DNA of 64,000 nucleotides from Planctomycetota bacterium (GTDB taxonomy: Bacteria; Planctomycetota; SZUA-567; H5-PLA8). Location: assembly GCA_027493525.1 (NCBI GenBank), contig JAOSKN010000001.1, positions 2,480,001 to 2,544,000 on the forward strand, written 5' to 3'. The translations under genes were made by a program, and so were the position numbers. This document shows positions 8,256 through 16,814 of the stretch, in pieces (the first letter of the stretch is position 1; every line of letters begins with the position of its first letter). Below the pieces are notes generated by a model. It ran no database searches and was not told where the DNA came from. It saw only the letters and a list, made by a program, of their open reading frames with translations.

Positions 8256-10824
8256 TGGCGTGTCTCCGGATCAGGGTTCCCGTCGGGGTTGAAAGCGAGG
8301 CCCCAGTAGCCGGCGGCCCGCTTACGGTCGGGCAATGCGTGACGGTCCTTACGGGCGTTGGGAAAGAGCCGGCTGAACGGCCGGCGAGAAGCGTTTCATC
8401 GCGATCGGATGTCCGCCGCTGGCGGCCATATAGGTGCGGTAGGCGGCGTACAAGTCTTCGACATAGATGAAGACATCTGCTTTCCCGGCAGCAACGTGTT
8501 CACGAAGAAATGCCTCTTCGGAAAGGCATGTCAGTCGGTGTTCGTCCTTGAGCTTGCGGCAGCTGTCGGGCTCCACAAAGTAGCCACGCTTCCACAGGCG
8601 CAGCAGCCCTTCAAGAGCCCAGTTAAAGGCGCCGGGCAGTTCCGATTCGATTAGGCGCTTGGCCAATCCAGGATCCTGGCGCTCAATCGGGATTACGGTC
8701 TCAAAGGGCGCCACGATCATGCGGCGCCAGACGCCGGTGCTGCGGTCCACTATCGGCGGCAATTCGTTTGTTGAAAAAAATGAGTCTGGCCATGGGTCGG
8801 GCCTTGACGATGTCTTTGTTCTTCTTCTCCACTTCGATGAAGTCGCCAGACACGATGGCCTTGAGCTTGTCTTCGGCGATTTTAGCGGCTCCATTCTCCG
8901 CTGCGGGAAGTTCAGCCACCAAGTTCACCAAGCTGGTGGTCAACGGCCAAAGTGCGAAACGCTCCCCGAAGCGCGACAGCGGGACGGAGCAGACGCTGTC
9001 CGCTCCGACCAGCTTCGTGAGCACCTCGCTAAAGACTTGCTTTCCGTTTGCGCCGGGCCCAAATAGCAGAAAGAAGCGCTGCATCGTGGTGTCCGGGACC
9101 AAGCAGTAGCCTGCGATCTCCTGTACCAACAGGCGCAAGTCTTCGTCGGGCAGTACCTCCTCCAGGAATGTCTGCCAGCGCGGGCAAGTCGCCTCTTGGT
9201 CAAAGGCGAAATCCCGGCCGTGTAGACTAAACAGCAGCGGGGTGGGCGCGCTCCAGATCTCCTCGTCGGTCACGCCGCGCACTAAGGCGTCAACATCCAG
9301 ATTGCCGTTGGTAAAGGAGATCACGTTTGGAAAGGGCGGAAAGCCCGGCTCAAGGCGGCACGGCAGTGTGACCCCGGCGGGTACGTGGCTGACACCGCTT
9401 GCCTTAACGTTGGCAACGACCGCCTGCCGAATCGCTGGAATGGCCGCTTGGGTCGACCATTCGCGCAGAAATCCCATCACCTCGGCCTCTAGGTCGGAGT
9501 TGGGAATTTCGCCGTAGTTGTTGCCGCCCCATCGGTAGAACACTTCTCTGTAGCGGCGGAGTGTGAGGACATCGTCGCGGGTGTAGTTCAGCGAAAGGAA
9601 TTCGTCGGCAAGGACTGCCGGGGGTGGCACGGTCTCAAACTTCTCGACGTACCCGGCGGGTACCGGCCACGAGCGGCCTTTATCGCGGTAACGGCCGACC
9701 CAAAGAAAGTTGCCATCCACGGCTACGACGACTGCGCGTTTATCGTCGCCAAACTTGACTTTGTCGCCGAGTGTGAAGTCGCCCGTGCCAATAGACAACG
9801 GACCGAACTGCGTGACCAAGTGCTCCTCTACGAAACACCGAAAGATCCGTTCGACGCCAAGCCGGCAACCACTTTGCAGACGCAGCAGGATCTCCAGTCG
9901 GGTGGCGTGCGGGATCTGGTCGATCAAGCCTTTCTTGAAGTTCTGCACCAGCAGCGCTTCGGCCTCTGGCACGGGCAGGTCGTTGAGCGCGCCCAGCAGG
10001 GCACCGCACCATTGGAGTAGCAGTTCATCGGTACCGACCTGATGGTCACTAGGCAAAATGGGTGCCGCATCCACCAACGCATTAAAGGCGTCCGCTCCTT
10101 TAGCGATCAGGAAGTCATCAAGACCGACTTTTGTGGTTCCGCTTTGCGGAAGGACGATCACCTTTACTCCGCAGCCCTGCCGCCGCAGGGCATCATGCAG
10201 CATGCGTGTGCTAGCCGCGAAGCCGCTGTTCAGTGCTGCGTCACTATCCCAAACAATCACCACAGTGCGACCGGGCGGGAGGAACTCCGCCAGAAGAGGC
10301 AGGAGCGTCTGCTCGTCCTTCTTCTTCCATCCCCAGTTGCCGGTTAGGCCGATCCCGATGAGACCGTGCGCAAGCGCGCTGAGCGCCTTCTTTTCGCCTT
10401 CGACGAGGAGGATCTCGTTCGCGCCGTCCCTTATGGCGCGGGCTGCTCTCTGCGTAATGTAAGGGAACTGGCCAGCGCCGCGACGGCTGAGGTACTTGCA
10501 TGGTTTGTCATCACGATCCTGGGCCTGAGACGGATCATCGAGACGGACTCGTACGAACTCCTGTCCGTCTGCCGATCTCAAAGGCAGGCCACTGAGGGGA
10601 TCGTGGAATGGGATAACCAAGCCGGAGCCGACCGGCTTTTTGCGGTCGAGCAGGGCGCTCACTTGATCCGCGTTGGCGGAACGTAGTCCGACCTCGGTGG
10701 CAAGTTTGGTCGAAATGCCAGATGCGGCTAACTGCAGAAGATGATGGTCGCAGAGCAGGTTTGGGGTTGTGGTTGGATTTTCATTGCTGCCCGCGGCGAA
10801 CGTAGTATCTTGTTCTAAACTCAA
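8252..10824 (-). CDS. Primase-helicase (DUF3854/D5-like), frameshifted twice in this sequence
   Basis: The N-terminal part holds a TOPRIM-like DUF3854 domain (LLVEGEKKAL, VIVWDSDAA); the C-terminal part is a D5/superfamily 3 helicase (FGPGANGK). The first frame is left at a run of seven T (8774-8780): removing one T gives FSTNELPPIVDRSTGVWRR, the expected D5 continuation. A second one-base shift between about 8360 and 8396 restores a frame reading PFSRLFPNARKD and ending in a TGA that overlaps the polymerase ATG. Repaired length is about 856 residues. The best start is TTG at 10824, after AGGAGGT. The Walker A has Gln where Ser or Thr is usual. It may be a real pseudogene, a sequencing artefact or a slippage product. 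Confidence 0.8.
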
Positions 10825-10831
10825 GTTGCAC

Positions 10832-10850
10832 CTCCTCGCTACCCGAGGAG
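10832..10850 (-). promoter_or_regulatory. Hairpin sequestering the primase ribosome binding site
   Basis: On the minus strand CTCCTCG pairs perfectly with CGAGGAG across a five-base loop, and the second arm is the Shine-Dalgarno sequence of the TTG start at 10824. Folding would hide the ribosome binding site, so translation of the primase-helicase is probably regulated or kept low. The structure is seen; the control is inference. Confidence 0.5.
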
Positions 10851-10856
10851 CCAACG

Positions 10857-10881
10857 CCCGGCCTGCCAGCCGGGTTTTTTT
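10857..10881 (+). terminator. Rho-independent terminator hairpin
   Basis: CCCGGC (10857-10862) and GCCGGG (10869-10874) form a six-pair GC stem, followed by seven T on the plus strand. It faces transcripts coming through the primase gene in the antisense direction. On the minus strand it lies in the primase leader just upstream of the Shine-Dalgarno hairpin. Confidence 0.55.
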
Positions 10882-11089
10882 ATGGCTCCGCCAACCCCTT
10901 GTGGTCCTCCCGGCTCCGTGCCCGAAGCGGCTGGCGGCCTGGCACGGGCGAGCGGAGCGCGGGAGGACCTGAATTCAATTTTGCTCAGTGAAATCCGCCA
11001 ACCGCCGCTACGGAGAGCTTGCTATCATGTTTTCGGGGGTGTGATCGAGAGGCAATTATTGGCCAACACTTGACCAATACTTGACCAAC

Positions 11090-11728
11090 CTATTGGGGTG
11101 ACGGGGGCGATAACTGGTAGCGCGGATGGTGGCCAGAACCCATCTTGTAAAGTTTTCCTTCCTTCACCATGAATCGGATCCAGCTTTTGACGTGCGATAG
11201 GCTGATATTTGCGTTGGAATCGGAAGGTAATTCAAGAAGTAAGCGCTCCATCAAGTTCTTTCTCTGCCAAGGTTGGGGGAGCGAGGAGATAACCCGGCTG
11301 AGTATGTCGTGTTTTTCTGCGGAAAAGTTCAGGGGGCGTTTGCCGCGAAAAATTATCGGTTCGTTTAGGACTTTGCATATGCCCCGCAAGGCCTTCTTAA
11401 GATCTGTTCCCTTGTCAAACCTGATTCGCAACGCATTCGTGCTGGTTGCTGCAATAGAAAATGGAAGAAAGTCTTGAGGCATCGCACTACTGTGGTCTCG
11501 CTCGATTTCGATCCACCTTTGGTCATATTCCCTGTAATCGAGGGAAAGTTCACCGCCAACAGCATCACGAAGCCCCCTACGTATTGCTTCGTCGAGGCAA
11601 ACAACAAGTAGGCCTCGGCCTGGGTTTGGTACTGGAGGAACATTCTTCGCATGTAGCTTCAAGATTGCGTTGGCCTGGGCTATAATCTGGCGCCCATCAA
11701 GCGGCACCCATAGATCACGGTCTGCCAC
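11090..11728 (-). CDS. Hypothetical protein, 5' end uncertain
   Basis: The frame from GTG at 11728 encodes 212 residues with no family I recognise; the last 70 or so could be a winged helix. No good ribosome binding site precedes 11728, and the same frame stays open and protein-like up to about 11963, including the basic stretch KSKRKGRPASKRN, until an in-frame TAG with no ATG, GTG or TTG start. A one-base deletion in a GGG run near 11955 could link it to the frame starting at GTG 12114. The true N-terminus is therefore probably upstream. It lies between the primase leader and the XRE regulator and may be a replication accessory or regulatory protein. Confidence 0.5.
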   Translation of the reverse strand: MADRDLWVPLDGRQIIAQANAILKLHAKNVPPVPNPGRGLLVVCLDEAIRRGLRDAVGGELSLDYREYDQRWIEIERDHSSAMPQDFLPFSIAATSTNALRIRFDKGTDLKKALRGICKVLNEPIIFRGKRPLNFSAEKHDILSRVISSLPQPWQRKNLMERLLLELPSDSNANISLSHVKSWIRFMVKEGKLYKMGSGHHPRYQLSPPSPQ

Positions 11729-11965
11729 TTGCGCGATCGGTTGATGATTCCGTTTAGAGGCTGGTCGCCCCTTCCTCTTACTTTTTTCGCGCCGCCATGC
11801 CGCCGTTCCTCGAACAGAGGCATCCTGGACGAACTGCTGGCGCTTTGCAAGGTTGCTACCACATGGCTCGAGGGCATCGCGATTCAGGCCTTCGAGGCGT
11901 TCGTAGCGGCGGCCGACACGGCTGGGAGGTGGGAATGCATCAAGCGGTAGCGGCTCGCCGCGCCC

Positions 11966-12608
11966 TCCCTACGATCCAAAGGAGGCTTCGACAAAGTTTC
12001 AGCACTGAGGAGCAACCCTAAAACTGAGGCACGGATGGATGGCGGATGAGCGCCTTCGCGACCTGACGATAGATTTGTTAGCTCGTTATTTGGGTATCCC
12101 AGTCGAGCCGTCACAATGTGGGGTTGGCTTCCCTAGCTCGTCCAGACACCACAATTCCGCCGTGTCTCAGCTAATCTTCCGAGCCAGAATGACCATAACC
12201 ACCATGAAATCGGCGGTTTAGCTGATCGATATTAGGCATTGAGGTACTCGGTGACGTTTCGGGGCTGCTGCGAGTTTTCGAGCAACTAATTCGGAGACTT
12301 CAGTCGATGATGCCTCGAGCCCTTGCATAGTTTCCAGGTGTACCAGGGCTCGCATGGGTTCGCCAACCACGCCCGCGGACCCCATCTGAAATCATGTGGC
12401 TGGCCACCCCCTTCGCGGAAGCATGCGCGGCCTCCCCCTTCTATGAGGAGGGAGCCCAAGCTGTGGCCTGGACCATGCTCCGGGAGCACGTGCAGAAACA
12501 AGCCTTTTTAGATGGGGGAGCGCGCGCAGATGCCGGCGACCACGGTGGCGTGACATGGCCAGCCGAGTTCTCTGAGCCGGCGCATACGCTGTGACTGTAA
12601 TGGGCGGC
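11966..12608. other. Region without a confident gene
   Basis: Several short open frames occur on both strands, none with a ribosome binding site and a recognisable product together. Minus-strand 11966-12114 may be the displaced N-terminus of the hypothetical gene downstream. A purine/pyrimidine-biased patch lies around 12,400-12,470. No repeat or RNA gene was recognised. Confidence 0.35.
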
Positions 12609-13007
12609 CTACCGTCTCGCGGCGATGGAGTCGTCGAGGGCGGCCAGAATTGGAACCAGGGCGGCGAGTGCTACCGAGTCCTGTTTCCCCAGGATGGACG
12701 AAAGGCGGCGTTCGGCCTGAGCCTTCAAAACGGGATAGGGGTCGGCAGGCTCGCTGGCCAACAGATCCGTTACCGCGATGCCAAGCGCGCCAGCCAGTTT
12801 CTCAACCAGGTCAATCCCAGGTGCTGTTAGAGCGCGTTCCAGGCGCGTGACGTAGCTAACGCTGAGATGGGCCTTGTTCGCAAGTTCGCGCTGCTTCAAG
12901 CCGGCGCGACGCCGGTGTTCCCGTAAGCGCTGCGCGAACACGGCCACGATCGGTTCGTGCCGGATGCCCGTCTTGCGCGCTCGTTTCGCAGTCTTCGTTT
13001 TGGCCAT
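12609..13007 (-). CDS. XRE-family transcriptional regulator
   Basis: Encodes 132 residues. A basic leader is followed by a Cro/C1-type helix-turn-helix at about residues 25-80 (LKQRELANKAHLSVSYVTRLERALTAP in outline, given here only as its ends LKQREL and RLERAL), then a helical C-terminus. The start at 13007 has GGAG about seven bases upstream. It is transcribed away from the gene at 13161, as in a phage repressor control region, and probably controls one or both blocks of the element. DNA binding follows from the family; the targets are inference. Confidence 0.85.
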   Translation of the reverse strand: MAKTKTAKRARKTGIRHEPIVAVFAQRLREHRRRAGLKQRELANKAHLSVSYVTRLERALTAPGIDLVEKLAGALGIAVTDLLASEPADPYPVLKAQAERRLSSILGKQDSVALAALVPILAALDDSIAARR

Positions 13008-13160
13008 AGTGGTCTCCCTCTGGGGTTCGCCCAGGGAGACCGGCCACAGAAGACATCTTTCAGCATGTACAGATACACTATTGTGGTTATTCGGTAGGCT
13101 ATTAGGATGAGCGGGATTCAAAACTCCGCCCATTCGGCCCACCCATTCGGGAGGAGAAAT
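13008..13160. promoter_or_regulatory. Divergent control region
   Basis: About 150 bases between the divergent XRE and GYF_2 genes. It holds the short dyad TGTACAGATACA (near 13067-13078), whose outer arms TGTA/TACA are complementary when read as TGTATCTGTACA on the minus strand. This may be an operator for the adjacent XRE protein. No unambiguous -35/-10 pair was assigned. Confidence 0.35.
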
Positions 13161-14414
13161 ATGCAAGATGATTGGTTTTATAGCCGCGATGGGGTGCAGT
13201 GCGGCCCCGTGTCGTTGGATGCGCTTAGGGGGCTAGTCCAACAAGGCGCCATTACCCGAGCAACGTTGGTTTGGAAGGAAGGCCTCCAAAGCTGGCAAGC
13301 GGCCGGTCAGGTGGCCGAATTGTTCCCCGTCCCTCCGCCGCTACCTACCGCTCAACCTGCGCGACCCGCGCCGCCGCCGCTTCCGTCCACTGCTCCACGC
13401 GCCTCAGCACCACGCAGGTCGCGACTTGCGTTCGAGGAAACCTCGAAACCCCCAGCCAACGGGGCCAATCCCAATGTGTTACCCTCGAAAGAGCCAACCC
13501 CACCGCCCCTGCCACAGGCGGCACGCGCTGGAGCAAACCAAGCTCTCAAGTTGTCCTTACCACCGCTCAAATCCCCGCTCATCGACATCACAATTTACCT
13601 GGTGGCGTCCGCAATGGCCGCGCTGACCTGGCTGTTGGGTCTATTTGATTGGGCAATTTTCTTCTTCGTGATAATGGCGGTCGGCGCATTGTTCGTTGCG
13701 GTCAAGGCTGCGAAATTTGTTCGGGCGGCTTGGTCGGCGCTTCCGAATCGACCAGCCAACCTGGATCCCAAAGCGGCCGGGTGGAACCTGCTCGTGCCGA
13801 TCTGGAATCTGTACCAGGTCTTCCCGAGCATCAACGGGTTGTCCACGCGCACCGCAATCGCCCTACAAAACCAGGATTCAGGGACAGCGGCACCGGTGGG
13901 ACTCTCGCTGGCCCTCTGCATTGCAGGCGTTACCTGCACCCTGCTATTCCTGGTGGTCCCCTATGCCTGGGTGCGCATAGCCGCCGCTACCGTCCCGGTG
14001 GCCCTCTTCGGAGTCTGGCTCATCCTCCAGCGCGCCGCCCAACTCCAGCTTGCCGGCGCGGGAGAAGTCGCTTCCGTAGAGTCTAGGCTTCAGGAGCGCA
14101 ACTGGATGTTGTCCGTGATCGCCGTCGGTGCTCTAGCGACGCTGCTCTCCATTGCTGGAGGCATGACGGGAGGCACCGGCGTCGCCGGCGCAACAGGCGG
14201 TAGGACTGCCCCCACAAACGGTCAGGGTTGTGCAGTATGCGGTGGCCGCGGAACCTGTGGCGTTTGCCGCGGATATGGTCGGGTTCAATCCGAATACAAG
14301 GATCCTGGCGGGATGCAACGGTTCGGGCGAGATTCCTCGGTTCAGTGCCAAACATGTGGGGGCAGCGGCAAATGCACCTACTGTAGGGGAACCGGGCAGG
14401 CAAATGCACGCTGA
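13161..14414 (+). CDS. GYF_2 - membrane - zinc-ribbon protein
   Basis: Encodes 417 residues. The first 55 (WFYSRDGVQCGPVSLDALRGLV, shortened: WFY...QCGPVS) form a GYF_2/DUF4339 domain, followed by a Pro-rich linker to about 125. Several hydrophobic segments in the middle, with a WNLLVPIWNLYQ motif, resemble DUF4328-type membrane proteins. The C-terminus has CxxCxGxG-type repeats (CAVCGGRGTCGVC and CQTCGGSGKCTYC), a DnaJ-like zinc module. The start at 13161 follows GGGAGGAG; an upstream ATG at 13107 is less likely. It is probably inner-membrane located with the GYF_2 domain and zinc module in the cytoplasm. Domains are seen; the function is not known. Confidence 0.75.
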   Translation: MQDDWFYSRDGVQCGPVSLDALRGLVQQGAITRATLVWKEGLQSWQAAGQVAELFPVPPPLPTAQPARPAPPPLPSTAPRASAPRRSRLAFEETSKPPANGANPNVLPSKEPTPPPLPQAARAGANQALKLSLPPLKSPLIDITIYLVASAMAALTWLLGLFDWAIFFFVIMAVGALFVAVKAAKFVRAAWSALPNRPANLDPKAAGWNLLVPIWNLYQVFPSINGLSTRTAIALQNQDSGTAAPVGLSLALCIAGVTCTLLFLVVPYAWVRIAAATVPVALFGVWLILQRAAQLQLAGAGEVASVESRLQERNWMLSVIAVGALATLLSIAGGMTGGTGVAGATGGRTAPTNGQGCAVCGGRGTCGVCRGYGRVQSEYKDPGGMQRFGRDSSVQCQTCGGSGKCTYCRGTGQANAR

Positions 14415-14454
14415 ATGATGACTGCGGGAAAGTCTGCAATGAAAGGCGCACGCC

Positions 14455-15504
14455 ATGCCTATAGTTAAACGCAATTACCGAATCGATCTGTCCCAACCGC
14501 CCAGTAGGCGATGGAAGGAAATGATTCGCGCCGAGCGCGAGAATGCGCGCACGCTTATCCGCAACTGCATAGAGGAAGCCGAAATGCAGGCCACGGGTTC
14601 CCTCACGGGGCGCTTGGCCTTCAAGGCGGCGCGGGCATTGTTGCCCAAGATTTACAGCTGGGCTGGCGGCGAGACCGAGTACGCGGCCGACATCAAAGCG
14701 TGGGCGAAGGGTGCCGGGATTCCTGAAGAAGACCTCGTCTTTTGCAACCTGATCTACGAACTGTCCCAATTCGGCAGCCTATTCTGTGGCTGCACCGCGG
14801 CCGCTTTCAATTTGCCAGGGGGAGCAGGCACTGCGCTTGTGCGCAACATGGACTGGCCGCTGACTGGAATCGGGGAGCTTACCTGTCTCATTCGATACGA
14901 TGGCCCCTGTGGGCCGTTCACCAGCATCGGCTGGCCCGGATTCGTCGGCGTGCTCAGCGCTATCGCGCCGGGACGGTTCTCGGCGACTATCAACCAAGCG
15001 CCGCAGGTGGGATTGCCGCGCGCGCAATGGCCGGCCAGTCTTGCCTTACGTTGGGCGTTCGAGAATACGGAGAGCTACGAGGCGGCCGTCACGGACCTCG
15101 TGGATACCCCGCTGGCCGCCTCGGCTTTCTTCATGGTTGCCGGCACCGAGCCGAATCAGGCAGTTGTGATCGAACACACGGGGCGCGAGGCACACTGCCG
15201 GCAAATGCGGCGGGGCGTCATATCCGTCGCCAACCATTACCAGAGTGCCGCCCTGCAGAGCTACAACACCATCGACTACCTGGCCGATTCCAAGGCAAGG
15301 TCTACATGCGCTAGGAAGAACGCGATGATTGCTGCGAAGGCCAAGAAGGCGAAAACCGTCGCCCGCTTGCCGGATCTCCTTGCCATGACCCCGACCTTGT
15401 GGGAATTCACGGCGCAAAGAATGGCATTCATTGCCGCGACGGGCAAGTACGCTGCGCTCTACGAAGATACTGACCAGGCAGTTGCGGAATATCTAACCGA
15501 ATAA
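14455..15504 (+). CDS. Ntn-hydrolase-like protein (acid ceramidase/C45-like)
   Basis: Encodes 349 residues. After a helical N-terminal half comes GCTAAAF with a candidate nucleophile Cys113, then ALVRNMDWP (residues 127-135), the pattern of the choloylglycine hydrolase/acid ceramidase/C45 superfamily, in which the Cys becomes N-terminal after autocleavage of the propeptide. Asn at INQAP and the following strands fit the same fold. Members cleave or transfer linear amides, such as N-acyl chains. No signal peptide is seen. It lies 40 bases after the GYF_2 protein gene and may share its transcript. The superfamily is fairly sure; the substrate is unknown. Confidence 0.65.
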   Translation: MPIVKRNYRIDLSQPPSRRWKEMIRAERENARTLIRNCIEEAEMQATGSLTGRLAFKAARALLPKIYSWAGGETEYAADIKAWAKGAGIPEEDLVFCNLIYELSQFGSLFCGCTAAAFNLPGGAGTALVRNMDWPLTGIGELTCLIRYDGPCGPFTSIGWPGFVGVLSAIAPGRFSATINQAPQVGLPRAQWPASLALRWAFENTESYEAAVTDLVDTPLAASAFFMVAGTEPNQAVVIEHTGREAHCRQMRRGVISVANHYQSAALQSYNTIDYLADSKARSTCARKNAMIAAKAKKAKTVARLPDLLAMTPTLWEFTAQRMAFIAATGKYAALYEDTDQAVAEYLTE

Positions 15505-15577
15505 CACACCGACAGATCCCAGTGACAGTTGTGCGACCAATAGTTCTAGGTTCCCAACGACTCCTCTGGAGTTTGAT

Positions 15578-15970
15578 ATGAAAACATTAGATGAAGTCGC
15601 CGATGCTTTCTGGGCCCTTGCCCAGAAGCTCGGCACGGAAATAACGCCGGAGGATCTGTTGAAATCCGCGAAAAGTCACGATCCGAACGACATGCCCGAC
15701 AGGATTATCTGGGGAATTACTTTTGGTAAACGCTGGATCGGCATCCGGCTGAAGGGCGGTGGCAGCGATGCGATGCGGGTCGCCATGGTTGGCGAACTGA
15801 ACGGTCCTGAAGATGGATGGCATTTGATCCTCGCTGGCGTAGGTGAAAATCAAAACCTGTTCGATCTAAAAGGTACACGGGCAACTAAAGCGGCGTATTC
15901 TGCTTTGACCACGCTGGTTACCGAAGGAAGCGTGCATCAGACCCGAGGAGGGAAAATATCACTTATTTAA
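15578..15970 (+). CDS. Hypothetical protein
   Basis: Encodes 130 residues with a GGAG ribosome binding site six bases before the ATG. The sequence looks like a small alpha/beta cytosolic protein (helical N-terminus, then strand-rich GKRWIGIRLKGGG). I recognise no family and see no membrane segment or metal-binding motif. It sits between the Ntn-hydrolase-like gene and a tiny membrane-peptide gene, all in the same direction. Confidence 0.7.
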   Translation: MKTLDEVADAFWALAQKLGTEITPEDLLKSAKSHDPNDMPDRIIWGITFGKRWIGIRLKGGGSDAMRVAMVGELNGPEDGWHLILAGVGENQNLFDLKGTRATKAAYSALTTLVTEGSVHQTRGGKISLI

Positions 15971-15984
15971 GTGGAGGAATTCCT

Positions 15985-16086
15985 TTGGAATCCAACGACG
16001 ACAATGACGATGGTGCGAAGTATCGGAAAGGTTGCGTCCTAGTTTTCGCAGTGCTGCTGGCTCATCTGATTATGCGCGGGTGCTGA
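15985..16086 (+). CDS. Small membrane peptide, 33 residues, TTG start
   Basis: A GGAGG (15973-15977) seven bases before TTG at 15985 opens a 33-residue frame: an acidic N-terminus (ESNDDNDDG), then KYRKG and one hydrophobic helix of about 15 residues (VLVFAVLLAHLIM) ending in RGC. It begins 14 bases after the preceding stop codon. The strong ribosome binding site and the clean single transmembrane segment support it as a real small gene. The function is unknown. Confidence 0.55.
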   Translation: MESNDDNDDGAKYRKGCVLVFAVLLAHLIMRGC

Positions 16087-16233
16087 TCCGAGCCCTTCGC
16101 ACCCCCTTTCAAGCACCTAAAATACAATACGCTTTGCGTTATAATGACTTGTAGTGCTAGATCGATTGCCATTTGTTCCAAGTCAAACTCCGCAGCATTT
16201 GAATCCCCAACCCCCCTTCATAGGAGGTACGTC

Positions 16234-16770
16234 ATGATCCGTCTCTCTGCCAATCTGTCCCGCAAGGTCCCCATCGCGGGCGTGCAGTTCTCGTCCCAGC
16301 AGTACGGCGCCGCGCTCGAAATCGAAGTCAGCGACGCCGACAAGCCCGAGGTGATCCAGGCGCGCATTCGCGAGTTGTACGATCTGCTAAACCGCTCGAT
16401 CGACGAGCAGATCGTCGCCGCCACCGAGTCCAACGGCCACGAGGCCGCGCATGGGAACGGCGGTAACGGCCAGCCACAGGCCAAGGCCGAGCCCGCCGCG
16501 CGCCGCGGCAACGGCCGCGCCGGCCAGTCCCGCGCCCAGTATCGGCGCAACGGCAACAACCGTCCCAATGGTGGCGGCAACGGCCAGCGCCGCGTCACGC
16601 TGGCCACCGAGGCGCAGCAGCGCGCCATCTTCGCCATCTGCAAAGATCTCGGGATCGAGATGGCCGACGCGCTGGCCGATTTCAATGTCGGCGATGCGGC
16701 CGAACTTTCCGTGATGGACGCCTCGCGCCTGATCGACGACCTGAAGGCCCAGCAGGCCGGCAGCCGGTAA
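16234..16770 (+). CDS. Phage-type protein with C-terminal helical domain
   Basis: Encodes 178 residues from ATG 16234, which has AGGAGG six bases upstream. The N-terminus (about 1-60) ends in a helix. The middle (about 70-125) is low complexity, rich in Gly, Asn, Arg and Gln. The last 50 residues (ATEAQQRAIFAICKDLGI, then DASRLIDDLKA) resemble the short helical tail of phage single-strand annealing and recombination proteins. That fits its place just before a RecB/Cas4-like nuclease. No OB-fold or annealing core is recognised, so a role in single-strand DNA binding is inference. Confidence 0.65.
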   Translation: MIRLSANLSRKVPIAGVQFSSQQYGAALEIEVSDADKPEVIQARIRELYDLLNRSIDEQIVAATESNGHEAAHGNGGNGQPQAKAEPAARRGNGRAGQSRAQYRRNGNNRPNGGGNGQRRVTLATEAQQRAIFAICKDLGIEMADALADFNVGDAAELSVMDASRLIDDLKAQQAGSR

Positions 16771-16814
16771 ACTGCCAGCCTCCCCCAACTTCCTAATAGC
16801 TAAAGGAGAGCCCG

